In this document: piece by piece, positions 15,662 through 23,747 of the stretch | How the letters are laid out: each line of letters starts with the position of its first letter | How positions within the stretch are numbered: position 1 is the first letter of the stretch | The notes under the pieces: model-generated | Told to the model about the DNA's origin: nothing | Seen by the model: the letters and a program-made list of their open reading frames with translations, nothing else | Database searches by the model: none | DNA from: an uncultured Kineosporia sp. | Lineage (GTDB): Bacteria; Actinomycetota; Actinomycetes; Actinomycetales; Kineosporiaceae | Length of the DNA: 32,933 bases | NCBI GenBank assembly: GCA_937859855.1 | Contig: CALMAR010000302.1 | Location: 1-32,933, forward strand | Direction of reading: 5' to 3' | Made by a program: the position numbers and the translations under genes

Positions 15662-16679
15662 GTTGCCTGGACTCCTTGGGCAGCAGACCTGCCACCGCCA
15701 GTAATTGGTCTGTGTACCGGCCAGGCGAGAAGTCAGTGAGGGCCACTTCCCTGGCCCGCTTCCGCATTGCGTCGTAGTGTTTCTGACGTTCGGGCCGGCA
15801 CACGTCTTTGATCGCGTCATTCAAGCATCCAGGAGTAGCCAGCACGCCAGTGACTCCGTCGACAATGTAATCAGCTGCAGCACCGATCGGGTCCGACACA
15901 ATAACCACCTTCGCCAGTGCCATAGCATTGAGATATGTCTGCTGTCCGGCGCTGCGCGATGACGCTTCAAGGGCGATCACAACGACGTCAGCCGCACGCA
16001 TCTCCGCAATAAACTGCTCATGAGGCAAGTGTTTGATAGTCACCTGATCGGCAACCTTTGCGGGCAGTTCTGTTGTCGCCACCGTCAGTGGCTGCCGAAC
16101 ATCTGCAAATGCATGTAAAAGTAGCTGATAATCCCTCAAACTGTTTCCGCCACTAAAAAAACGAATAGTTTCGGAATTATCCATCTCTCTTGGAATATAG
16201 TCCATGTCGTTCCATAGCGTGTGCGAGAAAGAAGTAAAGTAAATACGCTCCAGCGGCACGTTCCAAGTCGATGCAAACAACTGACGCTCTGCCTTGGAAA
16301 GGACACACCATCTGACCGTTGGCCCATCGCAAGCTTTGATCAACCCTTTCGCCAAGAGAGCTATCAGCCATCTGAGGGGTCCTAGTCTTCGCTCCAGTTC
16401 GCGACTTCGCGGTTGAATTGTGGCATCAGAAATAACAATTAACGGCGGCCGTCGACGAAGCCTGCGGACAAGAGCAGCCCCGACTAGGTCCCGATATCGA
16501 TCTCTCAGGGTTACGGTACCTCTAAGAATCAAAGCTTGGCGTCCTTTAGACATGTGCCAGAAGGATCTGAACCAACCTTGGTTGAATTGTGCTTCACCCG
16601 CGACTAAAACCTCGACCAGTTCTTTCCAACGTCGGTCTTCGTACCACATCGTACTGAGGATGGGGGCGCGCTCATTCAA
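15564..16679 (-). CDS. glycosyltransferase, GT4-like (GT-B fold)
   Basis: A 371-residue protein without signal peptide. The second half has the GT-B donor-domain pattern: IRFFSGGNSLRDYQLLLHAF, then a region with ADVVVIALEASSRSAGQQTYLNAMALAKVVIVSDPIGAAADYIVDGVTGVLA, where the Ala/Gly-rich stretch replaces the usual E-x7-E motif. Such enzymes move a sugar from a nucleotide donor to the growing lipid-linked glycan on the cytoplasmic membrane face. The C-terminal about 34 residues (after LLPKESRQ) are Ser/Ala/Pro-rich, lie antisense to the secreted-protein gene and look like read-through past an ancestral stop. The ATG at 16679 is the first in frame. It is about 50 bases downstream of the next GT gene on the same strand. 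Donor and acceptor unknown. Confidence 0.75.
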   Translation of the reverse strand: MNERAPILSTMWYEDRRWKELVEVLVAGEAQFNQGWFRSFWHMSKGRQALILRGTVTLRDRYRDLVGAALVRRLRRRPPLIVISDATIQPRSRELERRLGPLRWLIALLAKGLIKACDGPTVRWCVLSKAERQLFASTWNVPLERIYFTSFSHTLWNDMDYIPREMDNSETIRFFSGGNSLRDYQLLLHAFADVRQPLTVATTELPAKVADQVTIKHLPHEQFIAEMRAADVVVIALEASSRSAGQQTYLNAMALAKVVIVSDPIGAAADYIVDGVTGVLATPGCLNDAIKDVCRPERQKHYDAMRKRAREVALTDFSPGRYTDQLLAVAGLLPKESRQPTSGLSACRSLSGAPAACPRGTLASPDNLASR

Positions 16680-16728
16680 TTGACACTCCCTGGTAGTATT
16701 TGAGCAGTATTTAACCTAACCAATCGAC

Positions 16729-17547
16729 CTATCTACGTCGGCTACCCATGTAAAATCCAATATGTTCAGCCAACCGGAGCGGGCTGACACGGCGGGCCGC
16801 CTGTGGCCAAGAACTCTCATAGGGAAAGTCACTCCACCAATGGTTGATCGCCGTTGAGAATTTCGGGTTCGGTGGCTGGCCAAGCATGGCTAGACCCCGC
16901 CCTTCACGATATGTGCGTTTCCATAGTGCAAGGATACTTTCGCGTCGTCGGTGCGCAGAGGAAACCGTCAACGCCGAATCAAAGCGAAATATCCAGCCCA
17001 GTTCGAGCATACGCCAGAACCATTCTTTGTCTTCGCAGGCCGGAAGATCTTCTCGAAATTTGTTTTCTCGCCATGCTCTAGCCCTCCATGAGCTGGCATG
17101 GTTCGAGTATCCCCATTGGAAATTCTCGAGCGCCTCTTCAAGAGTAGGGGAGTAGATACCTTGAAGAATGTGTCCGTTCGGCTTGCGATCACAGCCGTTG
17201 GTGCCTACCACTCGTTCATCAAGATAGTGTCGAATCGAATCTTGCACCCAAGTGTCCTTGAGGGGGGCTCCGTGCGCCGAAAGCGCGAAATGAATGTTGC
17301 CGAGAGCGGCTTCGGCGCCCAGATTGAGGGCGCCCCCATAAGAAAAATGTGATGGGGAGATCTGGATAAGTTTGTCTGCGTGCCGCTTGGCGATGGCGAC
17401 GGTCCCATCTATTGATCCAGAGTCCACGACGATGATTTCGACAGGAACGGTCTGCCGACGAAGGTAACCAAGCGTTGCGCCGATGGTTCCCGCCTTGTTC
17501 AAAGCGCGAACGATCACGCTGGCCATCTGTAGTTCTTCGCGGATCAT
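16729..17547 (-). CDS. glycosyltransferase family 2, rhamnosyltransferase-like
   Basis: A 272-residue GT-A enzyme. ASVIVRALNKAGTIGATLGYLRRQ and VEIIVVDSGSIDGT give the nucleotide-binding N-terminus. SPSHFSYGGALNLGAEAA followed by LSAHGAPL is typical of the GT2 subgroup that contains rhamnosyltransferases, which suits the adjacent rml genes. DLPACEDKEWFWRMLELG is the candidate catalytic/acceptor region with the ED motif. The ATG at 17547 is chosen for AGGGG about 7 bases upstream; a second ATG at 17526 is possible, and the longer upstream frame runs into the divergent Wzz-like gene. The role inferred is adding rhamnose or a similar sugar. The space between its stop and the next GT start (16680-16728) is AT-rich. 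Confidence 0.82.
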   Translation of the reverse strand: MIREELQMASVIVRALNKAGTIGATLGYLRRQTVPVEIIVVDSGSIDGTVAIAKRHADKLIQISPSHFSYGGALNLGAEAALGNIHFALSAHGAPLKDTWVQDSIRHYLDERVVGTNGCDRKPNGHILQGIYSPTLEEALENFQWGYSNHASSWRARAWRENKFREDLPACEDKEWFWRMLELGWIFRFDSALTVSSAHRRRESILALWKRTYREGRGLAMLGQPPNPKFSTAINHWWSDFPYESSWPQAARRVSPLRLAEHIGFYMGSRRR

Positions 17548-17701
17548 GCGATATCCCCTAGAAAAGTATGAGTCGCCGCCGTGAGTCCCTGGTTGTCGTT
17601 TTGGTCGAGCTGACACCAGATATTGGCTCGTTGCTGAGAGCAACCTTACGGTCACGGTGAGCGATACACTCCTCACTGGACCAACGTCTGGGGAGTGGCG
17701 C
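17548..17701. promoter_or_regulatory. divergent promoter region between GT2 and the Wzz-like gene, with hairpins
   Basis: GTTGCTGAGAGCAAC at 17630-17644 is a perfect dyad (6-base arms, 3-base centre). A second looser pair, GTGAG at 17657-17661 and CTCAC at 17672-17676, follows it. These sit about 90 bases from the GT2 start and 60 from the Wzz-like start, positions suited to an operator for both directions or a leader hairpin for the Wzz-like mRNA. I could not fix -10/-35 boxes. Confidence 0.4.
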
Positions 17702-18700
17702 ATGAAGGTACGGTCGCGTACACGAAGATCATCAAGGGCTACCTGGCACAGGCTGGTTGTGGCGATTTTGTGCCTCATCGGGGGCGTCTGCGGGACTACT
17801 GCGGCTTTGCTGCAGGCGCCGATCTATACAGCTGAGACGCGGCTGAGTGTCGGCCGTTCGACCCTGTCCGCCAACATGATCCCGGGCTACGTCAGTGCGA
17901 CGCAGGATTTGGCGGCCAACTACGCTCGGTTCGTCACCACTGGCTCGATACGACCTGTCCTTCCGGAGAAGATCGCTGATGCGGTGAAGACCGTGTCGGC
18001 GAGTCCTATCGCAGAGTCCAACATCTTGCGCATTGAAGCGACCGCAATAGATCCTTCTGCAGCAGTAACAGCCGCCCAGATCGCGGCACGAGGGCTGACC
18101 CAAGAAGTCGAGAGCCTCTCGTCCGAAGAGTCGGCGAAGACAGCCCTATCGAGATACGCCAAGATCAGCCGTGAAGTTTCGGCGACCCAGCAAAAAGTTC
18201 AGGAAGCCCAAGGTAAAGTTGCTTCGTTGCGGCCTGGTGGCGGAAATGCGTCGTCCCCATCGAAGAAGCTGCTTTCGGCGCAGTCAGATGTTGTCACTTA
18301 TTCCACACAGCTACTCACACTTCAGGCGCAGCAGAACGCCCTGGGCGCTCAATACGTGAACCTGTCCAACACGAACAACGCTCAGGCCGAGTTGACCATT
18401 GTGGGGGCGGCCTCGGTGACTGGAGACGACACGGCAAGCCGACTGGAGTTGTACCTCTTGATAGGGCTTGGTGTTGGCGGCGGTATAGGACTGATTATTA
18501 ATCGGACAAGGGGCGACCTATTCATTCACAGCACCGAAGAGATGAATATGGCGCGCACCGATTCGGGCGAACACGTCGATTTGACTACCTCGCCGATGCC
18601 TGACGATCATTCGTTCCCAACGCCCCGAAGCGGTCAACTTAGCCCGCCAACCGCCAGCGCTTTACCCGGTGGCAGTGAATGGGCTCCCCGACGCAGATGA
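17702..18700 (+). CDS. Wzz/chain-length-determinant-like membrane protein without kinase domain
   Basis: A 332-residue protein. Basic N-terminus (residues 1-18), first membrane helix about 19-37 (LVVAILCLIGGVCGTTAALL), then the YTAETRLSVGR strand typical of Wzz domains, a long helical periplasm-type region with coiled-coil character (about 140-230, Gln/Ser/Ala/Lys heptads) and a second membrane helix about 255-275 (LELYLLIGLGVGGGIGLII). A 55-residue Ser/Pro/Asp tail follows, with no Walker motifs or Tyr cluster, so no fused BY-kinase. The family sets polysaccharide chain length. ATG 17702 has GGGGAG 6 bases upstream. Its end overlaps the ligase/polymerase gene by 22 bases, indicating an operon. 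Confidence 0.82.
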   Translation: MKVRSRTRRSSRATWHRLVVAILCLIGGVCGTTAALLQAPIYTAETRLSVGRSTLSANMIPGYVSATQDLAANYARFVTTGSIRPVLPEKIADAVKTVSASPIAESNILRIEATAIDPSAAVTAAQIAARGLTQEVESLSSEESAKTALSRYAKISREVSATQQKVQEAQGKVASLRPGGGNASSPSKKLLSAQSDVVTYSTQLLTLQAQQNALGAQYVNLSNTNNAQAELTIVGAASVTGDDTASRLELYLLIGLGVGGGIGLIINRTRGDLFIHSTEEMNMARTDSGEHVDLTTSPMPDDHSFPTPRSGQLSPPTASALPGGSEWAPRRR

Positions 18701-20064
18701 CCTATTTCGCCGTCGTTCCACCGGCTACGCCGAGCGCAACATCGTCGGCGCAGCCGTCGAGTCGGATTGGCACAACGGATTCGGCCGGTCCTGCTGTCTG
18801 GCTGTTCCTGGCCTTCTTGATCAGCAGCGTATTTGCCGGACGGAGCGATCTTCTGGGGTTACCGGTCGCCCCTCATCGGATTCTCCTCGGTCTCAGTCTG
18901 GTCCCTATCGCCTCCCTGCTGCGGAGATCTTGCGGCCCTCGGCTCCATTCGACCCCTCCCTACCATCAGAGCCTCATGGTCGCCACGGGCTTCTGGGCTG
19001 TCTGCTCAGCCTTGGCCGCCGGGACACTCTTCACGAATTTGGGTTTCTTCGCACTTCTAGACCGCCTCCTACTTCCCTTCATGAGTTTTGTCTTAGCCCC
19101 TCTGATCTTCCGCCGCCAAGCAGATCGGCAGCTCCTGCTCAAGTGCCTGATCCTGTTGGGTGTATATTTGGGCCTTACAGCTCTCCTTGAAATGACTGGG
19201 CTGCGCCAATTCGTGTTCACGGGCTACATCAACGATCCCCAGGTCGGTATTCACTTTGTGCTGGCACGGGGCCCTTTCGTGAACGCTGAAGCCGACGGCC
19301 TGGTCATGCTGACCTGTTGTTTCGCTGGCGCAACCGGGTTCTTTCGGTTTCGAAATCTATGGCGCTGGGTTTCGGTGCTCGCCTGCGCGGCTTGCAGTGT
19401 CGGATGCTTGCTGACCCTGACCCGTTCGGTGTGGCTTGGCTGCGTGCTGGCGGTCTTTGTGGCGGTTGGCAGCGACCCCCGGATGAGAAAAAAACTGCTG
19501 GTAATCGTGCCTGCGATTGTGGTCGGAACAGGGATTGTCCTGACTCTGGTGCCAGGGCTCCAGTCGGCTGTCACTGCTCGGGCCGGCACGGCTCGCTCAA
19601 TCTACGACCGGCAGAACACCAACGCGGCAGCGATTCGAGTAATCGAGCACAAACCCTTGTTCGGCATCGGATGGATGCGCTTTGTCGACGAAGGGGAGGA
19701 CTATGTAAGGCAAGCAAGCAATTTTCCCATCACGAATGTGCACATTGAGGTTCACAACGTGATCCTCAGTCGTGCGGCCGAATTGGGGTTGCCTGGAGCC
19801 GCCTTGTGGTTGTCATGTGTGCTGCTGGGCCCGGTAGCGGTAGCCTCACGCCGACGTAGCAGGAACGATCCACTGGAGGTGACCACCTGGACTATGGTTG
19901 CCACAGCAACGCTCTGCGGCTGGTCCGTCGCTGTGCTATCCAGTCCGGTGTCCTATCCGGTGGCGAACATGATGGTCTGGTTGCTGGCCGGGGTGCTGAT
20001 TGCTGCAGAGCGTGAGCACAATTCCCGGACAGGTGAAGGCGCTAGCCAAGCTCGGCCCGCATGA
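18679..20064 (+). CDS. O-antigen ligase/polymerase-like membrane protein
   Basis: A 461-residue polytopic membrane protein with about ten to twelve hydrophobic segments after a 35-residue Ser/Thr/Pro-rich N-terminus. The large external loop near residues 300-370 contains HKPLFGIGWMRF and then NVHIEVHNVILSRAAELGLPGAALW, the HN-x-E-x-G-x-PG signature of the Wzy_C/WaaL family. These proteins either polymerise or ligate lipid-linked oligosaccharides. Wall-anchored glycans of Gram-positive bacteria do not use WaaL-type lipid A ligation, so a polymerase is more likely here (inference). ATG 18679 has GGTGG upstream and overlaps the Wzz-like gene by 22 bases; the next gene overlaps its stop by 4 bases (ATGA). 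Three genes, 17.7-20.7 kb, thus form one unit. Confidence 0.85.
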   Translation: MGSPTQMTYFAVVPPATPSATSSAQPSSRIGTTDSAGPAVWLFLAFLISSVFAGRSDLLGLPVAPHRILLGLSLVPIASLLRRSCGPRLHSTPPYHQSLMVATGFWAVCSALAAGTLFTNLGFFALLDRLLLPFMSFVLAPLIFRRQADRQLLLKCLILLGVYLGLTALLEMTGLRQFVFTGYINDPQVGIHFVLARGPFVNAEADGLVMLTCCFAGATGFFRFRNLWRWVSVLACAACSVGCLLTLTRSVWLGCVLAVFVAVGSDPRMRKKLLVIVPAIVVGTGIVLTLVPGLQSAVTARAGTARSIYDRQNTNAAAIRVIEHKPLFGIGWMRFVDEGEDYVRQASNFPITNVHIEVHNVILSRAAELGLPGAALWLSCVLLGPVAVASRRRSRNDPLEVTTWTMVATATLCGWSVAVLSSPVSYPVANMMVWLLAGVLIAAEREHNSRTGEGASQARPA

Positions 20065-20708
20065 AGCGGCGTTACAGACTGGGCCCGCGGCGGGCGATTT
20101 CTGCAGTCATTTATCTGTCGTTCGCACGTCATCTACCCTGGTCGCCTCGCCCCGGTGGTCGGACAGCGCGCCGACTGAGAGCTGGCCTGGGCCGGTTGAT
20201 GTTGGATCGATGTGGGCGTGACGTCAACATCGAGCACGGCGCTTGGTTCGGATCAGGCCAGGGGATCGCATTGGGGGACCGGTCAGGTATCGGCATGGAT
20301 GCGTTGGTCATCGGACCCGTCAGTATCGGCCAAGACGTGATGATGGGACCGCGGTGCATGTTGATCGCGAGCAGCCACAACATTCGGTTAATTGATATCC
20401 CCATGAACAGGCAGGGTTATGTCGACGACCGCCCGATCATCGTGGAGGACGACGTGTGGATCGGGGCCGGTTCCATCATTCTGCCGGGCGTTCGGATCGG
20501 GCGGGGCAGCGTCATCGGGGCTGGGTCCGTAGTGCCCCGTGACGTACCGCCACTGAGCATCGTGGCCGGTAATCCCGCCCGGGTGGTCCGGCAACGAGGC
20601 GGACGATCCTCGTCGGCGAGCGGCCATGATCGACCGGCACGCAATCAAAGCGAACTTCGGATCGTCGATGAGATAGCGCCGCCAGAGCCGGCCAGGCTCC
20701 AGAAATAA
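20061..20708 (+). CDS. hexapeptide-repeat acyltransferase with read-through C-terminal tail
   Basis: A 215-residue protein. The left-handed beta-helix covers about residues 52-179: IALGDRSGIGMDALVIGPVSIG, DVMMGPRCMLIASSHN with the likely catalytic His, then IIVEDDVWIGAG, SIILPGVRIGRG, SVIGAGSVVPRDVPP and the terminal NPARVVRQR. It probably O-acetylates a sugar of the glycan. The ATG overlaps the upstream stop (ATGA). After residue 179 the family normally ends, but the frame continues 36 residues (Ser/Arg/Pro-rich) into the antisense of the convergent WecG-like gene core. In total the two coding frames overlap by 321 bases, so an ancestral stop and spacer seem to have been lost. Confidence 0.85.
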   Translation: MKRRYRLGPRRAISAVIYLSFARHLPWSPRPGGRTARRLRAGLGRLMLDRCGRDVNIEHGAWFGSGQGIALGDRSGIGMDALVIGPVSIGQDVMMGPRCMLIASSHNIRLIDIPMNRQGYVDDRPIIVEDDVWIGAGSIILPGVRIGRGSVIGAGSVVPRDVPPLSIVAGNPARVVRQRGGRSSSASGHDRPARNQSELRIVDEIAPPEPARLQK

Positions 20709-21455
20709 TCTGTGTAGCCACTCGAGCCCTAGGGTCTGCCACATCTTCCCGGCTCTAGGCAGTTGCCCGGAGACGATATCGATCGTTCCTCCGAGACAAA
20801 GGTACGCGCCGGGAGGCAACTTGTCCCGGTGTTCGTTAACCCATATCTCCTGCTTGGGGCAACCGAAAAAAACGGCCACCACGTTGGCGCCGCTGGTGGT
20901 GATCTCTTCGATGATGCCATCTGAACCAGACTCGCTGACCCAAGCGGTGTTCCGCCCCACCAGTTGCAGTCGCGGATACCGCTGACGAAGAACTCTTGCG
21001 GCCGCGGTGCTGTTGCGTTCTGATCCACCGAGCAGGAACAACCGCAGCCCGTCGTCCTGAAGTGCGCAGATCTCCTCGAGTAGATCAACGCCGGTCACCC
21101 GATGCGCCGGGACAGACATCAACTTCGCAGTCCAGACCAAGGGCTGACCGTCAGGAACCGACAAGTCAGCGGCCCAGTAGGCCGAGGCGAGACTCTCGTC
21201 GCGCTCCAGCCGGACGATGTGATCAGCATTGGCTGTAACCACGAGTGACGGCGCTGCTCCGGCCGCGAGACTTCTTACCCGGTCCACAGCCTGGCTCATG
21301 GAGACGCAGGCCAGTTCAGCGCGTCCGATGCGTACGGTGGGAACCGGTCCTTGAAGCGCACGAATGACGGGACGGAGCTGCTCAATCCGGACCTCTGGGC
21401 GTGGCCGAGGGACTTCGTTGACCGGATGGACGCGGTGCTGCTGCCGGTCGGTCAT
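20388..21455 (-). CDS. WecG/TagA/CpsF family glycosyltransferase with read-through tail
   Basis: A 355-residue protein. The family core is about residues 38-283: VVTANADHIVRLERD, LSVPDGQPLVWTAKLMS (Asp of the active site), LFLLGGSERNSTAAARVLRQRYP, VVAVFFGCPKQEIWVNEH (the diagnostic CPKQE) and MWQTLGLEWLHRLFLEPGRLWRRYL. Family members add ManNAc, ManNAcA or a related sugar to the lipid-linked first sugar in teichoic acid, ECA and capsule synthesis. The ATG overlaps the stop of the upstream GT4 gene by 4 bases (ATGA). The last 72 residues do not look like the family; they are antisense to the hexapeptide core of the convergent acyltransferase. The N-terminal about 37 residues are Arg/Pro-rich and also outside the core. 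Confidence 0.87.
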   Translation of the reverse strand: MTDRQQHRVHPVNEVPRPRPEVRIEQLRPVIRALQGPVPTVRIGRAELACVSMSQAVDRVRSLAAGAAPSLVVTANADHIVRLERDESLASAYWAADLSVPDGQPLVWTAKLMSVPAHRVTGVDLLEEICALQDDGLRLFLLGGSERNSTAAARVLRQRYPRLQLVGRNTAWVSESGSDGIIEEITTSGANVVAVFFGCPKQEIWVNEHRDKLPPGAYLCLGGTIDIVSGQLPRAGKMWQTLGLEWLHRLFLEPGRLWRRYLIDDPKFALIACRSIMAARRRGSSASLPDHPGGITGHDAQWRYVTGHYGPSPDDAAPPDPNARQNDGTGPDPHVVLHDDRAVVDITLPVHGDIN

Positions 21456-22753
21456 CGAACGTTCTCCTGAGCTGCCCGGCCTGCCTTGACGAATAGGGGC
21501 GCCAGCAGCTGGGCGCCTCGGTCCGGAGAATGTAGGCGGCGGACCTTCTGGACGGCGTTGCTGCCGAGTCGGAGGGCCAACTCTCGATCGGTGGACAGCC
21601 GGACCAAGGCGTCATGAAGAACGTCCGCCCGGCCCGGGGAGACGACTAGCCCGCTGACTCCGTCGTCCACGAGTTCGGGTATGCCGGCTATCCGGGTCGT
21701 GATCACGGGAAGCCCGGTGGACATGGCTTCCATCAGGACCACAGGAAGACCTTCGGAGAAGCTGGGCAGGCAGAAGACATCGGCCCACTCGTAATGAGAA
21801 GGAAGTTCGTCCTGCCCCACCGGCCCGACAAACGTCACGACATCAGAGAGACCTCGGATCGCCACTTCACGATGCAGTCCCTCTGCGAGTGGGCCGCCGC
21901 CAACGATTCGCAGCTCCACGTCACCGAGGCCGCGGATGGCGTCCAGCAGAATCTGAGGACCCTTCTGAGGGACCAGTCGCCCGACAAAGAGAATGCGCAG
22001 GGGGTTTGGCCGCCGCGTAGCCCGTTCGTCCAACGTGGAAGGGTAATGGCGCAGGTCCACAGTCATCGGCACGATGTACAATTTGGGCCAATGGCACGGT
22101 TCAACCAGATGCATCAGCTGCGAGCGGCAGAAGTCACTGATACAAGCCACGAAAGCCGCGGAACGAACCTTTTCCGCGACATCCGAACCGAGTACATCGA
22201 AGAACTCGGAGGGCCCATGCATTGCCAGGCTCCAGCTCCAAGTTGAGCTTTGGGTCCGATCAGCGATCGCCACAGCCAGCCGCGCTACATCCGCTCCATT
22301 GTTAGCGAAATGTACGTGTACATGACTGATTTGGGCTGCACGCATCCGTTCGACCAAGAGCGCAGCCTCAGCGAGGTAGAAGAGTTGCCAGAGACGCCTC
22401 CGCGCCATGGGCTGACCCGTACACATCGCCCGCCACAGCATCGAGACCCCGGCCGAAGGATGCCTGATCAAGAGGCGGAGCAGCGCGGCCACCGGCTGAA
22501 TTGGCTTGTCCAGCAGCACTTCGGTCGTCGCTTGTTCGGCTCGACCAGTTGACGAGTGTAAGTCCTCCATCGAGGGGGGGCGAACCGTGAACGTGTGCAC
22601 TCTGACGCCAGCGGCGCGCAAGGCCCGGATCTCACGGGCTATGAACTCATGAGACAACTTGGGGTACTGGCTCACCAAGTAGGCCACTGTCAGCGGCGGG
22701 GACTTATCCGCGGCTGGTGGTCTGGAGGTAAGCAACGGATTGCTAGCTAACAT
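21452..22753 (-). CDS. glycosyltransferase family 4
   Basis: A 433-residue GT-B enzyme. Acceptor-side motif VAYLVSQYPKLSHEFIAREIRAL (residues 23-45) is typical of GT4 colanic-acid type (WcaL-like) enzymes; SHVHVHFANNGADVARLA follows near 145. The donor half has ILFVGRLVPQKGPQILLDAI, LRIVGGGPL, VTFVGPVGQDEL, then FSEGLPVVLMEAMSTGLPVITT containing the E-x7-E motif, and GIPELVDDGVSG. It retains the sugar configuration and acts at the membrane face. The ATG at 22753 lacks a clear ribosome site. Its stop overlaps the WecG-like start, so the two are coupled. It follows the GT2 gene upstream after about 60 bases. Donor unknown. Confidence 0.92.
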   Translation of the reverse strand: MLASNPLLTSRPPAADKSPPLTVAYLVSQYPKLSHEFIAREIRALRAAGVRVHTFTVRPPSMEDLHSSTGRAEQATTEVLLDKPIQPVAALLRLLIRHPSAGVSMLWRAMCTGQPMARRRLWQLFYLAEAALLVERMRAAQISHVHVHFANNGADVARLAVAIADRTQSSTWSWSLAMHGPSEFFDVLGSDVAEKVRSAAFVACISDFCRSQLMHLVEPCHWPKLYIVPMTVDLRHYPSTLDERATRRPNPLRILFVGRLVPQKGPQILLDAIRGLGDVELRIVGGGPLAEGLHREVAIRGLSDVVTFVGPVGQDELPSHYEWADVFCLPSFSEGLPVVLMEAMSTGLPVITTRIAGIPELVDDGVSGLVVSPGRADVLHDALVRLSTDRELALRLGSNAVQKVRRLHSPDRGAQLLAPLFVKAGRAAQENVR

Positions 22754-22814
22754 TCAACGCAGAGTAGTTGGCATCGCTGCAAGTTAGGCGATGCCACACG
22801 GTCCTGGCTCTAGG

Positions 22815-23735
22815 TCAGCGTACTGAGCTAACCCGGCCAGTCATCACTTTCAGCCCGACGGCCGCGAGCAGCCGTTGCCGCTGTTCTCGTCGGTGCCTGG
22901 CGCGGAGTTCGGACGGATAGGGGCCGTGACCGGCCAAGAGGTATCCATAGACCACGGCAGCGCCGCCAACCAGTCGCGGCCGCCGGAAGCAGTACCTGAG
23001 TGAGTGAAGCAGGAGATACGGCCACCAGTAGCCGGTCCAGCGGCAGACCACGCCATTGCGGTATCGGCCGTGGATGCGCCCTTGGCTGGCACCGATGGCG
23101 CGCCGGATCCGGATCTTGGCTTGGCCGATGGTGGTGGTCAGGTAGCCGGCGTCACGAATGGACAGCTCATCGATGACATCGAATCCGACACTGCGGGGCA
23201 AATGGGTCAGGCACGTATACCCCCGCCAGCTGTAAGCTTTGGCTGGTCCCGGGACGTGCCAAAGTCGTTCCTGATGACCTGGACCTTCCAGAAGGCCGCC
23301 GGCGCAGTCGAAATGGCTCAGAGCTTGACTTATCAGCCGGAGATAGTTTTCGGAAAGCTCTACATCTGCATCAAGTTTCATGAGCCACGACGGATGCAGG
23401 CCGCGCCCGAGGGCCCAGTCCACTCCGCTCTGCCATGCCCGGAAAGCCGAGCCGCCGATGAGTCCGCCGCTGTTCCGTGTCTCGATGACGTACTTCGGAA
23501 AGTCGACCTCGAGGCTCCGGGCAATGTCACCGGTGGCATCCGTACTTCCATCATCGACGATCACCCACGCTCTGATTTGGCGGCTGTCCTGGGCCATCAG
23601 CGCACGAGCGCAGTAGGCCAGATTTTGCGCTTCGTCGTGGGCCGGTGTCACGATGAGCCAGCCGTGGCGTGATTCCGCTTCCGGTGTGGCCATAGATACC
23701 CGCTCACCCGAGTGGTCCCACGTAGAACCGTTCAT
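22815..23735 (-). CDS. glycosyltransferase family 2
   Basis: A 306-residue GT-A enzyme. WLIVTPAHDEAQNLAYCARALMAQ (residues 26-48), AWVIVDDGSTDATGD (about 56-70) and WLMKLDADVEL (about 118-128, the DxD metal motif) define the family. The C-terminal half, rich in Arg and aromatic residues (RWTGYWWPYLLLHSLRYCFRRP), probably lies on the membrane. Two starts are possible: ATG 23735 (used) and ATG 23693, which follows a weak AGCGGG and would begin MATPEAES, 15 residues shorter. It lies 12 bases after the stop of the next GT2 gene, so they are one operon. The conserved HxGR/hydroxyl-binding region is not obvious. Donor unknown. Confidence 0.85.
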   Translation of the reverse strand: MNGSTWDHSGERVSMATPEAESRHGWLIVTPAHDEAQNLAYCARALMAQDSRQIRAWVIVDDGSTDATGDIARSLEVDFPKYVIETRNSGGLIGGSAFRAWQSGVDWALGRGLHPSWLMKLDADVELSENYLRLISQALSHFDCAGGLLEGPGHQERLWHVPGPAKAYSWRGYTCLTHLPRSVGFDVIDELSIRDAGYLTTTIGQAKIRIRRAIGASQGRIHGRYRNGVVCRWTGYWWPYLLLHSLRYCFRRPRLVGGAAVVYGYLLAGHGPYPSELRARHRREQRQRLLAAVGLKVMTGRVSSVR

Positions 23736-23747
23736 AAAGCCGCAGGC

